Shown piece after piece: positions 15,466 through 22,847 of a DNA stretch of 28,735 bases. The notes under the pieces are model-generated. The model was not told the origin of the DNA. It made no database searches and worked only from the letters and a program-made list of their open reading frames with translations. This DNA comes from an uncultured Ruminococcus sp. (GTDB lineage: Bacteria; Bacillota; Clostridia; Oscillospirales; CAG-272): positions 1-28,735 of the forward strand of contig CACZSA010000078.1 in NCBI GenBank assembly GCA_902783705.1, in the 5' to 3' direction. The first letter of the stretch is position 1; the number at the start of each line of letters is the position of its first letter. Both the position numbers and the translations under genes were made by a program.

Positions 15466-16392
15466 TCAGATCCTCGGGGCGGAGGTCTTCGCGACGATCT
15501 GTTTAAGGAGCAGATCGGGGCCGGTGTCCGCCGTCTGGGCTTCGGGCGCGAGGAGAAGGCGGTGCTCCACGGTCTTCGGGAAGACGTAGGCCACATCCTG
15601 CGGGATCACGTAATCCCGTCCGCGCATGTAGGCCGCCGCTTTTGCCATCGAGACGAGGGAAAGGGTGGCTCTCGGCGAAGCGCCGCGCAGGATCAGCCCG
15701 CCCGAACGGGTCGCCGCGACAAGAGAGATGGCGTAGCGCACGACCTCCTCCTTGATGTAGACCGAGGCGGCCTCCTTCTGCATCCCGGCGAGCCCTTCCG
15801 CCGTCACGACCGGGGCGATTGCGTCGATCGGATTGCCGTCGAGGCGGTTTTCGACCATTTCAAACTCCGCGTCCGCGTCCGGGTAGCCGAGCGAGAGACG
15901 TACGGTGAAACGGTCCATCTGGGAGTCCGGGAGAAGCTGGGTCCCCGCCGCGCCCGTGGGGTTCTGGGTCGCCATGACGAAAAACGGCTCCGGCAGGCGG
16001 TAGGTGTTCCCGTCGACCGTGACCTGTCCCTCCTCCATCGCCTCGAGAAGCGCGGACTGGGTGCGGGAGGTCGCGCGGTTGAGCTCGTCCGCGAGGAAGA
16101 AATTGCACAGCACCGCGCCCGGCTGGTACACCATGCGTCCCGTCTCGCGCTGATAAACGGAATAGCCCGTGATGTCGGAGGGCAGGATGTCCGGCGTGAA
16201 CTGCACGCGCCCGAACGTCAGGCCGAGGGCCTTGGAAAACGCAAGCGCGGCGGTGGTCTTTCCGACGCCCGGCATGTCCTCGAGCAGGACGTGTCCCCGC
16301 GCGAGGATCGCCATGAGGATCCACACAAGGACCGGATCCTTGCCGGAGACGGCTTTTTTCACTTCCTTCAGAATCTGCTGGGTAGGGTTCAT
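15466..16392 (-). CDS. MoxR-family AAA+ ATPase
   Basis: 308-residue cytoplasmic AAA+ chaperone-like ATPase. Walker A is DMPGVGKTT (39-47), Walker B is FFLADELNRA with Asp102-Glu103, and sensor 1 is ATQNP (141-145). Length and motifs are normal for the family. It probably remodels or matures metal- or envelope-associated proteins with the DUF58 partner. First gene of the operon; ATG at 16392 follows GAAGGAG. A good promoter lies upstream. Confidence 0.95.
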   Translation of the reverse strand: MNPTQQILKEVKKAVSGKDPVLVWILMAILARGHVLLEDMPGVGKTTAALAFSKALGLTFGRVQFTPDILPSDITGYSVYQRETGRMVYQPGAVLCNFFLADELNRATSRTQSALLEAMEEGQVTVDGNTYRLPEPFFVMATQNPTGAAGTQLLPDSQMDRFTVRLSLGYPDADAEFEMVENRLDGNPIDAIAPVVTAEGLAGMQKEAASVYIKEEVVRYAISLVAATRSGGLILRGASPRATLSLVSMAKAAAYMRGRDYVIPQDVAYVFPKTVEHRLLLAPEAQTADTGPDLLLKQIVAKTSAPRI

Positions 16393-16451
16393 GGGGGACT
16401 CCTTCTCTATAATCGATCGGCATACGATGGTCGGTTGATTTTTATAAATCC

Positions 16452-16480
16452 ATTATACAGTCTCCGCGCCGTTTCGTCAA
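16452..16480 (-). promoter_or_regulatory. Promoter of MoxR operon
   Basis: On the minus strand TTGACG (16480-16475), 17 bases, TATAAT (16457-16452). It gives a leader of about 53 bases before the ATG at 16392. Confidence 0.75.
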
Positions 16481-16528
16481 GACATACGGTGTATATTTAT
16501 CCGCGAAAAATGTAAAAATTTATGCGGC

Positions 16529-16569
16529 AAAAAAAGGACCGCGTCCCGGGGAGGGGATCGGCGGTCCTT
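16529..16569 (-). terminator. Intrinsic terminator of two-component operon
   Basis: Stem AAGGACCGC / GCGGTCCTT (16534-16542 and 16561-16569) with a GC-rich 18-base loop, followed on the minus strand by seven T. It lies 9 bases past the kinase stop codon. Confidence 0.85.
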
Positions 16570-16577
16570 GTATCTGT

Positions 16578-18728
16578 TCAGGCGTTCCGCGCGGGGAGAC
16601 GGATGTCCGGGAGCGTGAGCGCAGGAGCGGGTTCGGGCAGGGGATTCGACTCGGCGACGGGGAAGTGCAGAACGGCCTTGAAGAGGTCCCCGTCGATCGA
16701 GAGGGTGAGCGCGCCGCCCTGCAATTCCGTCAGGCTCTTCGCGATCGAGAGGCCGAGGCCATTCCCCTCCGTCGCGCTCGAACGGCTGGCGTCGCCGCGC
16801 ACGAAGCGTTCCATCAGCTCGTCGGGCGAGACGTTCAGAGGATCCCGCGACACATTGCGGAAGGAGACGACGGCGAAGCGGTTGATCTCCTCAAGCGTCA
16901 GGTAGACCCGCGTCCCCGGCTGTCCGTATTTCACGATGTTGTTCATGAGGTTGTCAAACACCCGCCAGAGCCGCCGTCCGTCCGCGAGGATCGTTACCGG
17001 ATGATCCGGATGCGCCATGCAGAGCGTCATTCCGGCGTCCGTCAGCCGCTGTTCGTACTCGCCCGCCGCCTGTTCGAGAAAGACGGACACGTCGCACGGC
17101 GCGAGGGAGACGTCGAGATTCCCGGTCGAGGCCTTGGACGCCTCCACGAGATCGTCGATCAGTCGCTTCAGCCGCACGGACTGCCGTGTCAGCACGTCGG
17201 TGTATTCCCGGACGCGCTCGTTCTCCGGCTCTTCCTTCGAGAGGAGGTCGGTATAGTTGATAATCGAGGTGAGCGGGGTCTTGATGTCATGGGAGACGTT
17301 CGTGATGAGCTCGGTTTTCATCCGCTCGCTCTTCATGCGCTCCTCCACGGCCCGGTTCATCCCGACGCCGATCCGGTTCAGCGCCTCCGCCTGCTTTTTG
17401 AGGTCGCGCGGCATTCCCTCGGGATTCACGTGATACGAGAGATTCCCGGAGGCCAGCGCGTCCCCGCCCTTCGCGAGCTTCCGCAGGGACACCGTGCGCC
17501 AGACGACAAGGCCGAAGAGGATGAACACCTCGATGAGATGGAAGATCCAGTAAACCTCGATATCCGAATACGACGCGCCGAACACCACGATTTCAAAGAA
17601 CAGCAATCCGCCGAACAGCAGGATGACCTTCCAGATCTGCGGGATCATCGAGATCCCGCGTCCGACGGCAGCAGCGGCCTTTTTGACCGTCCTCCCGATC
17701 CATTTCGCAATCTCCCAGAGGGTGACGAGGCATTTCCAGACAAACAGGCCGGAGAAGAGCGTCCCCGCCTTGATCCGTACCGCCGCGCTCATGGAGAGGG
17801 CGAGGAAGATCACGAGCAGGCAGGCGAGGAAGAAGACGGCGAGGAGAATGTCTATGATGGTTCCGGCCCTCACAAAAATACCGATAAATACCGCGGCGCC
17901 GACAAACAGGAGTACGCAGAATCCCGCGAGCAGATCGAACGGCACCGGATAGAGCGGACCGGGGAAGAGCATGTCGCTGCCCGGACGCCGCCCGGAGAGG
18001 GTGAGCAGGAGGACATAGAGCGCGATCGCCGCCGCAGCCGCAAGGAACCCGGCCGGGAAGACCGCATACCGCACGGCATAAAGGAAGTCGTACAGAAGAT
18101 GCACGAGGCGGAATTCGTCGCCGACCGGCGTGCCCGGAAGAACGCGGCACCAGACCGTGCAGCTTCCGACACGGTTCCCGCCCGCCGCGTTTGGAGAGAC
18201 GTCGACAAACGAATTGCTCCCATGACGGTAGAGGTAGACGGTGATCGGCGTCATATAGGCGGAATACGGCTCGGTGCTTCCGCCGGGGACAGCCGTCTCG
18301 TCCTTTGTCGGTGCGAGATCGCTCGCGGTCGTCTCGCTTCCAGACGGATCAGGCGTGGTCTCGTCGAATGCGGATGCAGGATCCTCGGTTAAGCCCCAGC
18401 CTTCCTCGTTGGACGAGAGAATTTCGCCGTCCTCCGAGACGAGCACATAGCGGAGATTGGTGTTCTTTCCGCTGTACCGGATCTCGGGATTATACCGGGA
18501 GGAGTAATCATCCGGGAAAAACGCATGATATGCAATGTTGAACGCTTTGTTCAGCATCATATTGTAGTCGGAATCTTCGAGCAGCATGTCCTTCGGCGTG
18601 GTGTAGAACTCCTCCGAATAGAAGAACCACGCGCCGAAGACGCAGAGTGCCGTCAGCGCGACGCAGAACAGGATCAGGAGAAACACCACCGTCTTCTTCC
18701 CGATCCCGCGGGAGGTTGCATGATCCAT
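16578..18728 (-). CDS. Sensor histidine kinase with polytopic membrane region
   Basis: Membrane sensor of a two-component system. 716 residues. A first membrane helix (about 12-36) is followed by an outside domain (about 37-205) holding an acidic Thr/Ser/Pro-rich stretch, then five or six further helices (about 208-245, 260-310, 320-340, 365-410). A linker with HAMP-like character leads to the dimerisation helix with VSHDIKTPLTS (phosphoryl-accepting His480), N box NLMNNIVKY (about 593) and G box GNGLGLSIAK (656-665). A Pro-rich tail ends the protein. Start ATG at 18728 follows AAAGGAG; it lies 13 bases after the response regulator stop. The multi-helix sensor region is unusual for this kinase type. 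The signal is unknown. Confidence 0.92.
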   Translation of the reverse strand: MDHATSRGIGKKTVVFLLILFCVALTALCVFGAWFFYSEEFYTTPKDMLLEDSDYNMMLNKAFNIAYHAFFPDDYSSRYNPEIRYSGKNTNLRYVLVSEDGEILSSNEEGWGLTEDPASAFDETTPDPSGSETTASDLAPTKDETAVPGGSTEPYSAYMTPITVYLYRHGSNSFVDVSPNAAGGNRVGSCTVWCRVLPGTPVGDEFRLVHLLYDFLYAVRYAVFPAGFLAAAAAIALYVLLLTLSGRRPGSDMLFPGPLYPVPFDLLAGFCVLLFVGAAVFIGIFVRAGTIIDILLAVFFLACLLVIFLALSMSAAVRIKAGTLFSGLFVWKCLVTLWEIAKWIGRTVKKAAAAVGRGISMIPQIWKVILLFGGLLFFEIVVFGASYSDIEVYWIFHLIEVFILFGLVVWRTVSLRKLAKGGDALASGNLSYHVNPEGMPRDLKKQAEALNRIGVGMNRAVEERMKSERMKTELITNVSHDIKTPLTSIINYTDLLSKEEPENERVREYTDVLTRQSVRLKRLIDDLVEASKASTGNLDVSLAPCDVSVFLEQAAGEYEQRLTDAGMTLCMAHPDHPVTILADGRRLWRVFDNLMNNIVKYGQPGTRVYLTLEEINRFAVVSFRNVSRDPLNVSPDELMERFVRGDASRSSATEGNGLGLSIAKSLTELQGGALTLSIDGDLFKAVLHFPVAESNPLPEPAPALTLPDIRLPARNA

Positions 18729-18741
18729 CGTAATGCTCCTT

Positions 18742-19440
18742 TCAGTTCTTGCCTTCCATCTTGTACCCCTGGCCCCACACGACCTTGAGGTACCGCGGCT
18801 CGGCGGGGTTGATCTCGATCTTCTCGCGCAGGTGCCGGATGTGCACGGCGACCGTGTTGTCGCTTCCAAGCGGATCCTCGTGCCACACCTCGCGGTAGAT
18901 CTCCTTCGGGGAGAACACCTGCCCGGGATGCGTGATGAGCAGCTTCAGAATGTCGTATTCGATCGGCGTGAGGCTCACGGGATCCCCGTCGATCGTCACG
19001 GTCTTCGCGCGGTCGTCGAGCTCGATCCCGCCGATGGTCGCCGTCTCGCGGGTCTGTACGCCGTCCCGTCCGCCGAGGAGCATGTACCGCCTCAGCTGGG
19101 ACCGCACCCGCGCCGTCACCTCGAGGGGCGAAAAGGGCTTGGTGACATAGTCGTCCGCCCCGACGTTGAGGCCGAGGATCTTGTCCGTGTCCTCGCTCTT
19201 CGCCGTGAGGAAAATGACCGGGATGTTGGAGGTCTCCCGCAGTCTCGCGAGCGCGGTGATCCCGTCGAGGGCGGGCATCATGATGTCGAGCAGGATGAGG
19301 TGGACGTCCTCCCGGGAGACGATGTCCAGCGCTTCCTGCCCGTTCGAGGCGTCGAGCAGGCGGTATTCGGGGTCGTTCAGGTAGATTTTCAGCGCGTTCA
19401 CGATATCCGGCTCGTCGTCGCAGATCAGGATGTTGTACAT
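18742..19440 (-). CDS. OmpR/PhoB-family response regulator
   Basis: 232-residue DNA-binding regulator partnered with the kinase downstream. The receiver domain (1-120) has the acid pocket Asp8-Asp9, phosphorylation site Asp52 (LLDIMMP), Thr79 (FLTA) and Lys101 (TKPF). The winged-helix domain (about 130-230) has LTPIEYDILKLLITHPGQVF and the recognition helix region DNTVAVHIRHLREKIE. ATG at 19440 follows GAAGGAGGG. Two promoters and an 11-bp-phased direct repeat upstream suggest autoregulation. Confidence 0.95.
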   Translation of the reverse strand: MYNILICDDEPDIVNALKIYLNDPEYRLLDASNGQEALDIVSREDVHLILLDIMMPALDGITALARLRETSNIPVIFLTAKSEDTDKILGLNVGADDYVTKPFSPLEVTARVRSQLRRYMLLGGRDGVQTRETATIGGIELDDRAKTVTIDGDPVSLTPIEYDILKLLITHPGQVFSPKEIYREVWHEDPLGSDNTVAVHIRHLREKIEINPAEPRYLKVVWGQGYKMEGKN

Positions 19441-19468
19441 GGGATCCCTCCTTCGGGTTGATGGTACC

Positions 19469-19497
19469 AGTATAGCAGAAACGGGGATTAAATTGAA
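19469..19497 (-). promoter_or_regulatory. Proximal promoter P2 of two-component operon
   Basis: On the minus strand TATACT (19474-19469) with a poor -35 TTCAAT (19497-19492) at 17 bases. The weak -35 and the direct repeat 13 bases further upstream suit an activated promoter. Confidence 0.45.
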
Positions 19498-19510
19498 AGG
19501 GGCAAACCGA

Positions 19511-19529
19511 TTAAGATTTTCTTAAGATT
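19511..19529. promoter_or_regulatory. Direct repeat TTAAGATT x2, candidate response-regulator site
   Basis: TTAAGATT at 19511-19518 and 19522-19529, 11 bp apart, the one-turn spacing typical of OmpR-family binding sites. It overlaps the expected start of P1 and lies just upstream of P2. Confidence 0.5.
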
Positions 19530-19558
19530 ATTGTACTGCGTGCCGGTGGGAATGTCAA
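19530..19558 (-). promoter_or_regulatory. Distal promoter P1 of two-component operon
   Basis: On the minus strand perfect TTGACA (19558-19553), 17 bases, TACAAT (19535-19530). Strong SigA type. The start of transcription would be near 19523, inside the direct repeat. Confidence 0.65.
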
Positions 19559-19612
19559 GCGGAAATAAGCGCCCGCACCGCCCGAGCGACACAAACCGCG
19601 CTCCGGACGTCC

Positions 19613-19618
19613 TATAAT
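19613..19618 (+). promoter_or_regulatory. Possible -10 element of spoIIGA-sigE
   Basis: TATAAT at 19613-19618 with no recognisable -35 at 17 bases. In Bacillus this operon is read by SigA with Spo0A and an abnormal spacer, so a poor -35 is expected. AGCGACA at about 19585-19591 matches an inverted Spo0A box at 5 of 7 bases only. It overlaps the annotated start codon. Confidence 0.35.
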
Positions 19619-20405
19619 GGTTCCGGGAGGTGAGCGTATCGGGTTTTACGCGGATATCCTGTTTCTCATCGATTTCGCGATGGACTGTCTCACGCTGAGC
19701 CTCGCAGGACGCGCGATGAAAAAGCCGCTCCGGAAGAAGAGGCTCCTCCTCGGGGCGGCGTTCGGCGGACTCGCGGGCGTTCTCCTCACGGCATGGTCCC
19801 CTCCCCGGATCGCCGAGGTCATTATAGGAGTCCTCGTCTCCTGCATAATGACGCGGATCGCCTACGGACGCGCGGGAGGATTCGGGCGGATGTTCTGGGA
19901 GAGCGTGACCGTCTGGGGAGCAGGCGCCATGCTCGGCGGGATCGTGACCTTTTTCATGCGCCTCGGCACGCCCGTCTTTCTCCCCGGCGAGGATCGGTTC
20001 CCGACGGCGCTCATCCTCTCCGCTTTCTCCTCGCTCATCCTCTCGCGCTTTCACCGGACGCGGAGCGCGGCGAGGACGGTGCGGCTCTGCTTCACGGCGG
20101 GCGGGGAGCGGATCGAGACGACCGCGCTGTGCGATTCCGGCTGCATCGCGCGGGAACCGATCGGCGGACTTCCGGTGGTCCTCGTGAAGGAGCGGGCGGC
20201 GGGATCCCTTGCGGAACACGTCCGCTCAGCCGATCCGACGCTGAGGATCCGGGCGGTTCCTCTCGCGGGGATCGGCGGGGAGAGGGTGCTCCTCGGCGTC
20301 GTGCCGGATCGGCTCGAGATCGGCGGGCGGGAGCGGGAGGCTGTCGTCGCCTTCGATCCGGAGCCCGGGAGCTACGGGGGCGCGGAGGCGATCGTGCCGG
20401 AATGA
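19617..20405 (+). CDS. spoIIGA: SpoIIGA, pro-SigE processing aspartic protease
   Basis: Membrane aspartic protease that removes the pro-sequence of SigE in the mother cell early in sporulation. About 262 residues, near the usual 280-310. The N-terminal half is a bundle of membrane helices beginning FYADILFLIDFAMDCL and running to about 145. The C-terminal soluble half holds the catalytic motif ALCDSG (Asp173); the family normally has D-T/S-G-N, here followed by Cys. The start is unsure. The only in-frame ATG (19617) overlaps a TATAAT and has no ribosome binding site before it, while a good GGGAGG at 19625-19630 lies 7 bases before an ATC codon at 19638. It is followed after 33 bases by sigE, as in most spore formers. 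Confidence 0.9.
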   Translation: MVPGGERIGFYADILFLIDFAMDCLTLSLAGRAMKKPLRKKRLLLGAAFGGLAGVLLTAWSPPRIAEVIIGVLVSCIMTRIAYGRAGGFGRMFWESVTVWGAGAMLGGIVTFFMRLGTPVFLPGEDRFPTALILSAFSSLILSRFHRTRSAARTVRLCFTAGGERIETTALCDSGCIAREPIGGLPVVLVKERAAGSLAEHVRSADPTLRIRAVPLAGIGGERVLLGVVPDRLEIGGREREAVVAFDPEPGSYGGAEAIVPE

Positions 20406-20438
20406 AATGGACAATCAAGAAAGAAGGAGGCGGAGATC

Positions 20439-21149
20439 ATGACGATCATGGAGACGATCCGGGAGGCGGCCGAGCGGGTGGCAAAGGCGTTCCGGGGAGA
20501 GGGGGAGGTCTATTACATCAACGGTCCGGAGGCCCTGCCGCCGCCGCTCACGCCCGAGGAGGAGGCGGAGATCCTCTCGCGCTTCGACGAGGACCGGAGC
20601 CTTGCGGACACGCTGATCCGGCACAATCTGCGGCTCGTCGCGTACATCGCGCGGAAATTCGAGACCTGCGGGACAGGGATCGAGGACCTCATCTCCATCG
20701 GGACGATCGGGCTCATCAAGGCGGTGAACACCTACAAGACGGACCGCGGGATCAAGCTCGCGACCTACGCGTCCCGGTGCATCGAGAACGAGATCCTCAT
20801 GCACATCCGCAAGAACGCGCCGCACCGTGGGGACCTCTCCATCGACGAGCCGCTCACCTCGGACGGGGACGGCGGGGAGCTCTCCCTCTCGGACGTGCTC
20901 GAATCGGGCGACGGTCCGATCGGCGCGGAGCTCGAGCGGGAGGAGGACGCGCGGACGGTACGGGAGGCGGTCGCGTCCCTCGACGAGCGGGAGCGGGAGA
21001 TCATCGAGCTGCGCTACGGCCTCGGCGGGCGGCGGGAGATGACGCAGAAGGAGGTTGCCGAGGTCCTCGGGATCTCGCAGTCCTACATCTCCCGCCTCGA
21101 AAAGCGCACGATCGAACGCCTGCGCCGCCAGATCGCGCGGAAGGTGTAA
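20439..21149 (+). CDS. sigE: RNA polymerase sporulation sigma factor SigE
   Basis: Mother-cell sigma factor, made as an inactive precursor. 236 residues. The pro-sequence (about 1-23) precedes the hallmark VYYINGPEALPPPL (24-37). Region 2 contains NLRLVAYIARKFE, EDLISIGTIGLIKAVNT and IKLATYASRCIENEILM. Region 4 contains LDEREREIIELRYGLGG and QKEVAEVLGISQSYISRLEK. AAGGAGG lies 8 bases before the ATG at 20439. SpoIIGA upstream is its protease. In most Clostridia and Bacilli sigG follows directly; here it does not, and the next gene is a convergent binding protein. Confidence 0.97.
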   Translation: MTIMETIREAAERVAKAFRGEGEVYYINGPEALPPPLTPEEEAEILSRFDEDRSLADTLIRHNLRLVAYIARKFETCGTGIEDLISIGTIGLIKAVNTYKTDRGIKLATYASRCIENEILMHIRKNAPHRGDLSIDEPLTSDGDGGELSLSDVLESGDGPIGAELEREEDARTVREAVASLDEREREIIELRYGLGGRREMTQKEVAEVLGISQSYISRLEKRTIERLRRQIARKV

Positions 21150-21158
21150 CCATGCGAA

Positions 21159-21188
21159 AAGGAGCCGTTTTGACGCGGCTCCTTCTCC
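21159..21188. terminator. Terminator hairpin between sigE and SBP3
   Basis: Stem AAGGAGCCG (21159-21167) / CGGCTCCTT (21176-21184), 8-base loop. The T-rich tail is better on the minus strand (TTTTCG), so it mainly serves the SBP3 transcript but probably ends sigE as well. Confidence 0.7.
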
Positions 21189-21202
21189 GTATGGATATTC
21201 GA

Positions 21203-22717
21203 TTATTCGCCGTAGTAGATCTTCATGAAGGACTGGATCTGCTTGTTCAGGCTCTTCTGGATCTTCTTGTACCTTGACGCCACCGCCGTGTCGTTCGCCA
21301 CGACCATGTCGCGGAAGAGATACGGCAGGCGGGAGAGCTTTTCGCCGAACTGGAAGGTGAAGTCGAGCTTGCGGCCCGCCATGATGAGGTCGACGACCTG
21401 CGCCGTCGCGGGTTCCGCGGAGTAGCGGCTCTTCAGCGCGACGTCATAGTACGCCGGGAAGACCGTCTTGTAGGATTCCGCCGAGAGGACCTCGTAGACC
21501 GTGCCCACAAATTCGAGATCCTCAGACGGGATGGTCAGCGGCACCGCAAAGACCGTGAACTGGTCCCAGCAGTTCGTGTAGTAGCCTTCCTGCTGTTCGT
21601 TGAACTTCGGGAGCGGAAGGATGCCGTAGGTGTCCTCCATCACGGTGAGGGACTCGGTGGTCTCGCCGAAATAGAGCTGCGTCATCGCGGTCTTGCCGTT
21701 CGCGAAGAGCGTCGGGATGTGGCGCCAGTCGCTGTTCGGATCGAAGAAGCTGCCCTCGGATTCGTGGTAGAGGGAAGCGATGAGCTCCAGCGCGCTGACT
21801 GTCGCGTCGTTGAAGAAGGTGACCTCAAAGTCATCCTCGCCGCGGACCGTCAGAACCGGGGAGATATCGAGCGCCGCGAGCCAGACGTCGTGCGTGTTGA
21901 CGCCGGAGCTCGTGACCGCGTAGCCGTGGATATCGCCTTCATCGTGCTTGCCGTCGCCGTTGGTGTCCTGCCAGATGCCGGAGGTGATCTCCTTCAGCTT
22001 GTCGACCGTCCAGACGCCCTCGAACACGAGGTTGTAGAGGTCTTCCGAGCTGTACCCGTACTGTTCCATGATCGGATAATTGAAGAACATGCCGTAGGTG
22101 TAGAGCAGGGTCGAGATCGAAAGGTCGGAGTCGATACCGAAGAGCTTTCCGTTGACCGTCGCGTCGGTGTTCGCGAGCTGGTTGTGCCACGGCTGGGAGA
22201 GATCCACGAGCGGGACCTCGAGCCAGTTGTAGAGAACGCCGGAGGTGACGGGGGTGTAGGTCTTGTAGTTCACAAAGCCCACGATATCGAAGTCATGCGT
22301 GCCGGAGGTGACGGAAGTGATGACCTGATTCTCGGGGGTGCTGTTGGCGAGGGTGCCGATCTTCACGTTGAAGCGGTCCTCAATGCGGATGTTGCGGTCG
22401 TAGACGGCGTCGTTTGTCGATTCGCCGTTCAGCTCCTCCGAGAAGATTTCGTAGAATTTCCGCTCCTCGGTGCAGACCGTGAAGTCCCGTCCGCCGAAAT
22501 CGTTCGCGGGGAGGTTGTCGGGGATGCGCTGGCGAAGCTCCAGATTCGAGAGCTGGGATTCGTCGACTTCCTCCTCACTCGCCGCCGGATCCGCCGTCGT
22601 CTGAGGCGCTGTGACCGGATCATTGCTCTGCGGATCCGCGCTCTTCTCGGAGCAGGAGATGAGGGCGGGGGAGAGCATCAGCGCGGCAAGCAGAAGAGCC
22701 AGAATGCGTTTTTTCAT
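21203..22717 (-). CDS. Extracellular solute-binding lipoprotein (SBP3)
   Basis: Surface receptor for an ABC importer, by context perhaps of fucose-containing glycans. 504 residues. Lipoprotein signal MKKR, hydrophobic core, LISC with Cys22. An Asp/Pro/Thr-rich linker leads to the paralogue block ESTNDAVYDRNIRIEDRFNV near 99-118. A calcium-loop-like DTNGDGKHDEGD lies at 251-262. Start at 22717, with AAAGGA upstream. It lies downstream of the GH95 gene on the same strand but has its own strong promoter. No permease is encoded nearby. Confidence 0.93.
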   Translation of the reverse strand: MKKRILALLLAALMLSPALISCSEKSADPQSNDPVTAPQTTADPAASEEEVDESQLSNLELRQRIPDNLPANDFGGRDFTVCTEERKFYEIFSEELNGESTNDAVYDRNIRIEDRFNVKIGTLANSTPENQVITSVTSGTHDFDIVGFVNYKTYTPVTSGVLYNWLEVPLVDLSQPWHNQLANTDATVNGKLFGIDSDLSISTLLYTYGMFFNYPIMEQYGYSSEDLYNLVFEGVWTVDKLKEITSGIWQDTNGDGKHDEGDIHGYAVTSSGVNTHDVWLAALDISPVLTVRGEDDFEVTFFNDATVSALELIASLYHESEGSFFDPNSDWRHIPTLFANGKTAMTQLYFGETTESLTVMEDTYGILPLPKFNEQQEGYYTNCWDQFTVFAVPLTIPSEDLEFVGTVYEVLSAESYKTVFPAYYDVALKSRYSAEPATAQVVDLIMAGRKLDFTFQFGEKLSRLPYLFRDMVVANDTAVASRYKKIQKSLNKQIQSFMKIYYGE

Positions 22718-22791
22718 GGGTGCGTGTTCCTTTCGCTGTAAAATGGCTGAAATACCTGTACGTCCGCATGGGATGCGTATGAATATGAGTC

Positions 22792-22820
22792 ATTATAGCA
22801 TAAGCATTCAGAGATTGCAA
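22792..22820 (-). promoter_or_regulatory. Promoter of SBP3
   Basis: On the minus strand TTGCAA (22820-22815), 17 bases, TATAAT (22797-22792) with TGC extended -10. It has the same layout as the SBP2 promoter, including a GAATG in the spacer. Confidence 0.75.
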
Positions 22821-22847
22821 GAGACCCCGGTCAAAAAACGCGCGGAA

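Noticed and set aside
12428..15589. A 1053-codon open frame on the plus strand opposite the transglutaminase and DUF58 genes
   Set aside because: It is the shadow of two well-supported genes in GC-rich DNA. Its protein is Arg/Gly/Asp/Val-rich with no domain pattern, and it has no ribosome binding site.
18729..18869. Upstream extension of the sensor kinase
   Set aside because: It would overlap the response regulator gene in another frame; AAAGGAG directly precedes the ATG at 18728.
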